From Chondrilla cf. caribensis (taxonomy: Eukaryota; Porifera; Demospongiae; Chondrillida; Chondrillidae), in assembly GCA_964020155.1 (NCBI GenBank), contig OZ026548.1, positions 2,933,397-2,997,396 of the forward strand: a stretch of 64,000 nucleotides of DNA, read 5' to 3'. The notes beneath the pieces were generated by a model. That model did not search any database and was not told where the DNA came from. It saw only the letters and a program-made list of their open reading frames with translations. A program made the translations under genes and the position numbers. Positions 53,440 to 64,000 of the stretch are shown one piece after another (position 1 is the stretch's first letter; the number at the start of each line of letters is the position of its first letter).

Positions 53440-54699
53440 TTGAAATTACTGGGATAGACAGGACGACAGCAATACAGGATTGAAGACCAGTCGGCCTATC
53501 GACCATCCAGAATAAACAGGGAAGCTTTAAAATGAGCCTAGGAAGAGATTAGACGTGATTATACCGTAGGCGTAGTCTTTAATTAATTATAGGGTTTTAC
53601 TCATCGTCCAGGTAGTTCCAAGTGTTAGTGGGCTCCCCTATAATAATAAGCTTAGAAGCTTGGTAATTGGCTTTTGTAGAATGTATTGCTCCTCTAGGTC
53701 AAAAAGCGGGCTAAGTATGACAACTGTAGATTCTGCATGTGCCCAGAGTAAATAGGAGCATCAACGAAGATGTGAACATCGACGGGAGTACGACAGACCA
53801 TAGAAACTCGCTGCCCGGCTACACTACCGCGATGACAGAAGCTAGTATCGGGACAAAATCGACAGTCCCATCGCAATAGTCGAATTCGTAAAAAAACCTA
53901 AAGGTAACACTCGAAAAGGGCGGCCTAAGACGTGGACGGCGTCCCAGTCAATCCACGAATACACACCAAATTCTCGCCATATAAACGGACAGGGCTATTT
54001 AAATTTGTATTCATTAGCTATAGCAGAGGTACTATGGTATGAACCAAACAAGTCAAGATTTGCTCTTCAACTCCCATGTACAGTATAGTGCTCACTCTGG
54101 CTTGCCCCAATGGCTTTAACGTAATTCATCAAGTGGGCTTGCAATTGCTTACTTATAAGTTTGATAGAATGTGCACTCAGAATAGATGTTACAATTAGCA
54201 TTATATCCTGTGGCTATTCACCAACTGCAGATACACATGAACAATCCCTTTACCAATTCAATGCTTTGATGTTTCAAATTATATCCGGGAAAACTATGCA
54301 GTGTTAATTTTAGTAATCTAAACAATTATTTATAGGACAGGGAAGTATACACCCAGCCTGTGGGTATACGTAATGTTATTGATTCACAACATCATGCAGT
54401 CTAGATGTGTCCGTTCTTATGTGCTCTACTATTAGAAAACCTGCATGCTTATTCTTTTATGCAAACTACTATTATATGCATGCATTACACTAATAACGAA
54501 CCATTTGGAAAACTATTCAGACATCGGCCTAGTGTGCTGTGCAGGTGGTAGTGATAGAGCCTGCTAACTGTGATTAGGATTTGGCTTATTGGAAATGGAA
54601 CACAATTACTACAAAATAAAATCTTATATATTCACCATTATTTTAATGCACTAACTCTAATCATTTCAAATTATTTCTCTTCTGTGTCTCTTAATAAGA
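53440..54699. other. Spacer between AKR7 copies
   Basis: About 1.26 kb. It contains the promoter of copy 1 (immediately 5', 53440-53560) and the 3' flank of copy 2. The stretch 53690-53990 is GC-richer but shows no exon I could link to a gene. Confidence 0.55.
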
Positions 54700-58165
<3,466 letters not shown>

Positions 58166-58191
58166 TTGTACTCTTGTCTCCGCCCGCTCAG

Positions 58192-58219
58192 GTTATTATT
58201 ATTATTATTATTATTATTA
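58192..58219. repeat. (TTA)n tract, 3' tail of the LINE
   Basis: Nine or so TTA units on the plus strand, i.e. TAA repeats at the 3' end of the minus-strand LINE, bordering the AKR7 copy 2 upstream sequence. Confidence 0.85.
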
Positions 58220-58609
58220 ACTTTACAGTCACATGTGGAATTAGTGAGCTACGAATGAGAACGGAAAATAATGGTGATTTGTAAAGTGACTGAAGGACTA
58301 ACACTAACCTGTAGTGTAGCCTTGAATAATGGTACATAAAGGGTATTAGCTAAGTATATAATTGAGATTGGTGATTGGTGGAAAAGAGCGTGAAATTAAA
58401 ATGTATGATGTGTGCTTCAGGTAATTACATGAAACAAAGGTGGTTGGTGACCAAACAGGCATGAAATTATAATGTATGATGTGAGCTCTCATAAATGCAA
58501 GAAATCAAGTGTGGAATGAGAAATCATGTGAAATATTAAATCACTGGACTAAAGACAATATTCAAACTGAATTTTACTGTACTCTATAAATTAAGTGATA
58601 TTGACGAAA

Positions 58610-61414
58610 CTAAAATCTTAAGAGATGACATTTGGAACATGGACATAAGAAGTGATAGGTACACGGATTGGCTGGGTCAAAATTTACGGTGAAGTGTTGC
58701 CAAAAAATATTGTAGATAAATTTTTTGATTGATAACAAGGGTAGTGATAGATCAATAGTTGGGAGAGCATTCCATAAGCGGACAATTCTGTTGTAATAAA
58801 AATGACGTGATTTGGTATACTTTCGATAGTTGTACATTAGTTTGCCTCCATAAGCTGACCGAGTTGTGGATGTAGAAAAGGATATATGTTGAAGGATTTG
58901 ATGATGATCAGTAGGTGATTTTAGGCAATTAACGAGAAAAAGGATATCTTGTATTTCGTACCAGTACATTAAAGGTAATAATTGTAGTAGATGGAGTCTT
59001 TGCTTGTAATCAAGAATATCATATTGTGAAGAATTACTACTTAGGATGAATTTAGTGGCTCTGCGTTGCACTTTCTCGATTGATTCTATGTCTTTTATCA
59101 GATTAGGTCTCCACAATTGTGAGCAGTAAGATATTTTCGATCTTACTAAACATATATACAGTGCTTTTCTTACATGCACCGATGAGTCACCTGCGATTGA
59201 CCTTTTGATTAGGTTGAGGGTACAGTATGCTTTAGAGCATATATCTTTGTAGTGTGCATCCCATGATAGGTCATAGGAAGTGATGATTCCTAGATCTTTG
59301 TGGTGTAAGGTTGGTAAGAGTTCGTGGTTGTGCATATGGTAAGATGGAGCACTTGTTCTTCTAAGACTGAATCGTATGCAGGCACATTTAGAGATATTAA
59401 GATTCAGTTTCCACTGTTGGCACCACATGAGAGTTGCATCAATGTCTGTCTGTAAGTGTGATACTGAGAATTTGGAGATTGATTGAATGAGCTTAGTGTC
59501 GTCTGCAAATAGGTAGATGGAGGAGCTGGTTATTGAATTTGGAAGATCATTAATGTAGATTAGGAATAAAAGGGGACCTAGAATGCTGCCCTGAGGAACC
59601 CCAGAGAGAACTGGGAGATGATTAGAACATGCTCCATCCACTTCTACGTAGTGAGTACGGTAGCTCAAGTAATTTTTAAACCATAACCAAAGGGGTCCGG
59701 TTATTCCAATCATCCATAACTTGAACAATAGTTCATCATGGGGAACGGTGTCAAATGCTTTCCTAAAGTCTAGGTAAATTACATCCACAAAATGTCCATT
59801 TTCAATTGAGTTAAAAATATCGGAGTAGGTCTGTAAAAGCTGTTTGAGGCATGAACGATTCTTCATAAATCCATATTGATCATGGGAGATAAATAAGCTG
59901 GCAAATGGGATTATTTTCTGGTAAATTATAGATTCAAGTAGCTTAGATATGATTGTGAGGAGCGAGATAGGGCGATAGTTATAAACCTTACTAGGATCTC
60001 CACATTTTGGTACTGGTCTGATCTTGTGAATTTTCCAATCATCGGGAATTGAACAGGATTGAATGCTTTGTTGAAATAATGTGGTGATAGGTAGAGTGAG
60101 GATAGAAGATAATGATTTTAGAATAACAGCACTAATATTGTCATGTCCAGGGGCTTTAGCGGGGTCAAGGTTGTTTAGTGCTTCACTGACATCATTGGGG
60201 CTAATTTGAATTGTGTGGAGCTGTTGGGTGGGTTGAGGAAGGTTGTCTGTGTGTGGGAGGACATAGTCACTCTTAGTGAAGACAGAATGAAAGTAATTGT
60301 TAAAAGCTTGAGCTTTGTCGATGGGGGTGGAGTATGCGGAGGATTCATCGGTGATCACTAGTGGGATGCTTTTATTTGTAGGACCTTTGAGATGTTGAAT
60401 AAGCTTATTGGGTTGTGAGAAATAGGATGCGATTAGATTAGATTCATAGTGAGCCTTAGCGGTTGACATCAGCTGTTGCAGATTACTCTGTAAAGTGTCT
60501 AATTTGTGTTGCCTGTGTTGAGTGGGATTCTGTTTGACTTTGCGTTTAACGGAGTGAATCTGATTTAGTTGATGTTTGATTTCTGGTGTAAACCATTTTG
60601 GAGAAGAGTTTTGTGAAGTGGATTTGAGAGGGATATGTTTATTGCAGGCTAGATGTATAACAGTTGACAATTTGATCCAAGAGGAATTGGTGCTGTGCAA
60701 TGGGAGTTTAATGTCTGCATTAAGTATGTGGTTTTGTATCCCTTCAAAGTTGGCTTGAGAATAGTTGTATACTAGACGCTTGGTACATCTGGTGTAATGA
60801 GACCTCGATTTAGGGGCTATAATTACGAATGAGATAGGATGGTGATCAGATGGGGATTGATTCTGTTTGCTGACTACAATGTTGAAGATTTTGTCCGGTT
60901 GTTTTGTGATTACAATGTCAAGGATGTTACCATGAATATGGGTTGGTTCTGTGATTAGCTGCATTAAATTTAGCTGAAACATAGCATCGCACAATAGTGA
61001 GTGGGAGGATGAATGTGCTGTCAGTAGTTTCCAGTCAATATCAGGTGAGTTTAGGTCACCTACAACGATAGTCTGTATATCTGGTGGCAGCTGATGGAGA
61101 ACGTTAATTATTTCTGTATAATGTGAGTCGGGAGAAGAAGGGGGTGAGTAAACACAGCATATAAATATTGTATGGACCAATTCGAGCTTGATAATTAGGA
61201 TTTCCGCTGAGGATGAGATATAATGAACACTAGACGGAATTCTTTCGGTTATTGCTATGAGAATACCTCCACCATGGGAGTTCCTATCCCTTCGAAATAT
61301 TGAATACCCTGTTGGTAAGATTTCTTTATTGTGGATGCGATCATCAAGCCAGGTTTCTGTTACTGCAAAGATATCAAAAGATCTACTATATATTAGAGTT
61401 TGAAAATAGTTCAT
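58610..61414 (-). CDS. LINE ORF2: APE-type endonuclease and reverse transcriptase
   Basis: 934 aa, uninterrupted. The N-terminal APE-like endonuclease domain shows VTETWLDD, GGGILIAI, VVGDLNSPDIDW and SDHHPISF. A linker and the reverse transcriptase follow: ISPNDVSEALNNLDPAKAPG, IRPVPKCGDPSKVYNYRPIS, FVDVIYLDFRKAFDTVPHDE, SGVPQGSILGPLLFLIYIND and the catalytic YLFADDTKLI. The C-terminal region (SYCSQLWRPNLIKDIESIEK VQRRATKFIL) is typical of CR1/L2/Jockey-group elements. The start codon lies 57 bp after the ORF1 stop, so translation could depend on reinitiation. This is a self-mobilising element protein, not a host gene. Confidence 0.95.
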   Translation of the reverse strand: MNYFQTLIYSRSFDIFAVTETWLDDRIHNKEILPTGYSIFRRDRNSHGGGILIAITERIPSSVHYISSSAEILIIKLELVHTIFICCVYSPPSSPDSHYTEIINVLHQLPPDIQTIVVGDLNSPDIDWKLLTAHSSSHSLLCDAMFQLNLMQLITEPTHIHGNILDIVITKQPDKIFNIVVSKQNQSPSDHHPISFVIIAPKSRSHYTRCTKRLVYNYSQANFEGIQNHILNADIKLPLHSTNSSWIKLSTVIHLACNKHIPLKSTSQNSSPKWFTPEIKHQLNQIHSVKRKVKQNPTQHRQHKLDTLQSNLQQLMSTAKAHYESNLIASYFSQPNKLIQHLKGPTNKSIPLVITDESSAYSTPIDKAQAFNNYFHSVFTKSDYVLPHTDNLPQPTQQLHTIQISPNDVSEALNNLDPAKAPGHDNISAVILKSLSSILTLPITTLFQQSIQSCSIPDDWKIHKIRPVPKCGDPSKVYNYRPISLLTIISKLLESIIYQKIIPFASLFISHDQYGFMKNRSCLKQLLQTYSDIFNSIENGHFVDVIYLDFRKAFDTVPHDELLFKLWMIGITGPLWLWFKNYLSYRTHYVEVDGACSNHLPVLSGVPQGSILGPLLFLIYINDLPNSITSSSIYLFADDTKLIQSISKFSVSHLQTDIDATLMWCQQWKLNLNISKCACIRFSLRRTSAPSYHMHNHELLPTLHHKDLGIITSYDLSWDAHYKDICSKAYCTLNLIKRSIAGDSSVHVRKALYICLVRSKISYCSQLWRPNLIKDIESIEKVQRRATKFILSSNSSQYDILDYKQRLHLLQLLPLMYWYEIQDILFLVNCLKSPTDHHQILQHISFSTSTTRSAYGGKLMYNYRKYTKSRHFYYNRIVRLWNALPTIDLSLPLLSIKKFIYNIFWQHFTVNFDPANPCTYHFLCPCSKCHLLRF

Positions 61415-61471
61415 TTTGTTTTTGAGACTACGTGCATTCCATTGCCCTGAGTATAGGTTCTGTGACGACAG

Positions 61472-62449
61472 TCAATTGGAGGTAGAAGAAATTGATTGGG
61501 GAACAGCATTAGGGGTTGCTGGAGTATCATGAGAGATTGGGTTGTTGCCTGGAGTGGTATACTTGATAAATTCGTCATTAACGATTTGGCCATAAAGGGA
61601 GCTGTTTAAGTAGAGCTTGTTGCTTTTTATTCTTATTTGTCTGCCGGTATGACCAGCATTAATTAGGGCTCTTCTTTCTTTCAACAAGATCGACTCAGTT
61701 CGTCGTTCAGCAATAGACATGTGTGGCTTTATGGAAATGCCTTCCAGTGCTGAAACTTTACTCCTGTTAGATAAGATGACGTTCACATCATATGAGCGAG
61801 CAAATTTGACAAGCACAGGGCGGTTTTTAGAGGCAGAGAATTTGCCAAGTCTGACACAATCGGCGATGGACGATTCAGACACCTGCGGCGATACTTTGTG
61901 GAAAATTTGACTGCAATTTTCATAATCGTTCGCGATTCTCTTCTGTCTAGGTGTACCTTCAGGTGATTCTTTCACTCCGTAAACGACTATAGTGAATTTT
62001 TTATCAATATTAGGTGATCGGTTTGAGCTGCTTGCTTTGTTGGGGGGAATTTGACTAGGTTTCAAGTTGGCAGCTTCAGGCTCGGACTCAGTTTCCGTTG
62101 GAGAGGTACCCGATAATTGGCGGCAAATATCGTCAACTTTCTTCGTTAAAGAGGCTACTTCCGCTTTGAGGGATGCTATTTCAACACTGTTTTGCATTAG
62201 TTTGCATTGAGGGCAAAGGAAGGGCTCGTTAGAGCTTGATACGACTTTAAACTGGGCAGCGGATAGCCCGCCACACCGACGGTGTATCCAGGACTTACAC
62301 GTACCGTCACAGAATACGGCATCCTCGCCTGGCGTATTGTTAGATGACTCTGTAATTACTTCCTCGCAGATAGTGCAAAGCGTGGGCGAGTTGCTGGTCT
62401 TGCAAGAACTTTTACCTTTGACCTTCGTCTTTTTCCCTCTGTCCGCCAT
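61472..62449 (-). CDS. LINE ORF1: PHD-finger, coiled-coil nucleic-acid-binding protein
   Basis: 325 aa. It starts MADRGKKTKVKGKSSCKTSN with a basic tail. A PHD-type zinc finger follows (CTICEEVI...VFCDGTCKSWIHRRCGGL...FLCPQC, Cys4-His-Cys3 pattern), then a short coiled coil (EIASLKAEVASLTKKVDDIC). The last part (IVVYGVKES, DCVRLGKFSASKNRPVLVKF, LLKERRALINAGHTGRQIRI) resembles the RRM-like/C-terminal domain of LINE ORF1 proteins. PHD-containing ORF1 is known in CR1-like clades. No in-frame stop. Confidence 0.88.
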   Translation of the reverse strand: MADRGKKTKVKGKSSCKTSNSPTLCTICEEVITESSNNTPGEDAVFCDGTCKSWIHRRCGGLSAAQFKVVSSSNEPFLCPQCKLMQNSVEIASLKAEVASLTKKVDDICRQLSGTSPTETESEPEAANLKPSQIPPNKASSSNRSPNIDKKFTIVVYGVKESPEGTPRQKRIANDYENCSQIFHKVSPQVSESSIADCVRLGKFSASKNRPVLVKFARSYDVNVILSNRSKVSALEGISIKPHMSIAERRTESILLKERRALINAGHTGRQIRIKSNKLYLNSSLYGQIVNDEFIKYTTPGNNPISHDTPATPNAVPQSISSTSN

Positions 62450-62520
62450 TTTCGCGTTCTAACGATCTTCAAGGTTATTAAGCAAATATGGCGGTTTCGT
62501 AGGATTGCGTTTATAATCTT

Positions 62521-62589
62521 CCCTAGTCTGGCGTAGCCGACCCTTGATCCGCCAAAATGGCGGATGAAGGGTCGGCTACGCCAGACTAA
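62521..62589. repeat. Long hairpin element, family shared with 1675-1716
   Basis: The left arm CCTAGTCTGGCGTAGCCGAC plus CCTTGATCCGCC is mirrored by GGCGGATGAAGG plus GTCGGCTACGCCAGACTA. The two arms are almost perfectly complementary around AAAAT. The second arm is nearly identical to the core at 1675-1716. It lies about 70 bp 5' of LINE ORF1, either as an independent MITE or as part of the LINE 5' flank. Confidence 0.85.
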
Positions 62590-62794
62590 ATCTACCCCTA
62601 ATCTTCGTAAGCGTTATTTTAGATATTCACTCGGGCTGTGACAAGACTGTGTACGGTAACGTTATCCAAAACAATAATACTGTCGAAATCGTGAATCTTC
62701 ACGGATCAGAGAAAATTATATAATCATACCATCGATGAATAGCTGAAAGTTTGATCGGAATCAGGACATTTTACAGCTTATATGGTTGCCGTAT

Positions 62795-62935
62795 GCCTAG
62801 GACTGAGAAGTTAGTGAATTTTGACCTATAGATACAACGCGTAATATCTTCTTTCTTATACACATCGGGATCGACTAATGCTCTTCGTCCGATCGCGAAA
62901 TAGCTCCCCAATTCCGTCAATCACTGGACGCCATC
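62795..62935 (-). pseudogene. AKR7 first-exon relic
   Basis: CCTAGGACTGAGAAGTTAGT and CTTATACACATCGGGATCGA, then CTAATGCTCTTCGTCCGATC, align with the exon 1/intron 1 border region of AKR7 copy 2 (58010-58140). The coding part is disrupted (a CGCGAAATAGCTCC stretch replaces the GTMEFGRR codons), so no open first exon remains. It is a leftover of a duplicated AKR7 5' end, separated from copy 2 by the LINE. Confidence 0.65.
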
Positions 62936-63137
62936 ACTTTTCATACGTTCGTAATAATTATATAAACTCTTCCAAATCCAGATATTACAATACACCATAT
63001 GCATAATATTATTATGCAGCTACTGTCAATTACCAGAATTATGAAATAACATGTTTATACAAACACAAAGTAAACATCCTCCATCGCAAGAGCCATGTTG
63101 ATGACAAAATGCCAAATATACCAGCTTAGCTTCACAA

Positions 63138-63205
63138 CTACCTGTAATAATTGGCACAGCTGACTTTGTCCAACTCCCAGGCTTGATTAAAAGCATCAAC
63201 AACAG
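63138..63205 (-). CDS. Last exon of a third AKR7 copy (partial)
   Basis: The minus strand encodes AVVDAFNQAWELDKVSCANYYR-stop after an AG acceptor, the same exon as 50209-50276 and 54700-54767. It differs by D to N and GN to VS. No upstream AKR7 exon was found up to 64000, so it is either the end of a gene lying beyond the window or a fragment. Confidence 0.6.
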
Positions 63206-64000
63206 CTAAAATGGGTAGATGTGGTATTACATATACCACACTGTCACATTGAATTGGCATGATTGTACCAGGATGCATGGTCATTTTCTTGGACATGGTT
63301 GAGTGTATAATTCACTTATACACCTCATTAATATTCACGAGGTGTTGAACCTCTCTGTAACAAGTTAATCAAGTTTATGTGCTTACAGTTGCTTGAACAC
63401 AGAAGCATACCATCAAATTTGAACATATTGAAACCCTTTCGGTCCAACCTAGCTATGAACAAAGCGGAATTTCCACGAAATAGTATCACATTGATTTAAT
63501 AGATAAGGATTGCTAGAATTTCACTAGAAAGGGACAATCGGATTGGATATCTACTAGGGAAGATCAGGTTAGATATCTACTAAAAAGAGACATTTGGGTC
63601 ATAACATTTGAGAGAATGAGCAGGTTGAATGAAGAAACGTTGGTGAAACAAGTACCCGATGTCCTCAGGCTGTGCCTTAGGATGTCTTGCGTCATTATGC
63701 AAAACAGCTATACCATGGGAACAGAAGGTTTAGTGATAAGCACCTAAGGTCTCCACCCTCAGGTGTATAAATCACTAAACTTAACATTCCCTTTGTATAA
63801 CCTGGCTATACTTGTACAACATATAACATATTAATTTACATATTGTATAGCAGGAAATATTGGAAGACAATTATATTCAGTATATTTCTGGGACATTCAG
63901 GTTAGTGAACTTAATTTTGGTGATGAGACATTTGCTATAAACACATCTGTTCTCTACTTCTCACCAACACCAACGTACTGTACACAAGTAAAGTAAAAAA
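63206..64000. other. Non-coding stretch at the right edge
   Basis: AT-rich, with a hairpin at 63717-63791. If the third AKR7 copy is complete, this would be its last intron. Confidence 0.5.
63717..63791. repeat. Hairpin element
   Basis: GGGAACAGAAGGTTTAGTGA pairs imperfectly with TCACTAAACTTAACATTCCC. The core CACCTAAGG...CCTCAGGTGT is also palindromic. Related to 45538-45580. Confidence 0.75.

Larger units (their letters stand above)
58190..62460 (-). mobile_element. Near full-length CR1/L2-like LINE
   Basis: Minus-strand non-LTR retrotransposon with two intact ORFs (ORF1 61472-62449, ORF2 58610-61414), a 3' UTR of about 400 bp and a terminal (TAA)n tract (58192-58219 on the plus strand as TTA repeats), as is typical of CR1/L2-type elements that end in short tandem repeats. 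The 5' limit is uncertain, near or upstream of 62460; a hairpin at 62521-62589 lies just beyond. It is inserted directly 5' of AKR7 copy 2. Both ORFs lack stops or frameshifts, so the insertion looks young and possibly competent. Confidence 0.88.

Noticed and set aside
53690..53990. GC-richer segment between AKR7 copies, considered as an exon of another gene
   Set aside because: No splice-compatible neighbours and no recognisable peptide on either strand.

Overview
The window looks like nuclear DNA of an animal, most likely a demosponge or a similar early-branching metazoan. This is inferred from gene content; no taxonomic search was possible. The DNA is AT-rich, genes are split by many GT-AG introns, CA/TG microsatellites are common, and several transposon types are present. 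The genes include animal-type ones: ASH2L, ribosomal protein P2, an AKR7 aldo/keto reductase cluster and a fibronectin-III-like receptor tyrosine kinase. A type II NADH dehydrogenase, which vertebrates lack, is also present. Exon models were built by hand by joining open frames at GT/AG sites with compatible phase; nearly all models close exactly in frame.

Layout. 1-1508 (-): 5' part of an unrecognised helical protein. 1772-5554 (+): alternative NADH dehydrogenase, 8 exons, 428 aa. 7358-10219 and 10921-15067 (+): tandem paralogues of a secreted endonuclease/exonuclease/phosphatase-fold enzyme. 15547-19805 (-): 12-exon SCI1-like charged nuclear protein. 19982-25183 (+): 12-exon protein of about 388 aa that I cannot assign. 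26651-41219 (-): 18-exon receptor tyrosine kinase; one intron holds a restriction-like-endonuclease retroelement fragment and a Penelope-like element. 41675-48558 (-): ASH2L, 15 exons. 48722-49844 (+): ribosomal protein P2. 50209-53439 and 54700-58165 (-): two AKR7 aldehyde reductases. 58190-62460 (-): near-intact CR1/L2-like LINE with two open ORFs. 62795-62935: relic of an AKR7 first exon. 63138-63205: last exon of another AKR7 copy.

Three clear gene pairs are head-to-head with 160-265 bp between start codons (1508/1772, 19805/19982, 48558/48722), consistent with compact bidirectional promoters. Two families arose by local tandem duplication (phosphatase-fold enzymes, AKR7). Introns and spacers carry hairpin or MITE-like elements, two pogo-type MITEs and a four-copy dispersed repeat. 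I saw no CRISPR array, rRNA, prokaryotic operon or convincing tRNA. The most unusual features are the unassigned 388-aa protein, the atypical kinase motifs, the decayed hammerhead-like motifs in the Penelope element, and two long hairpins each next to a possible transposon ORF.
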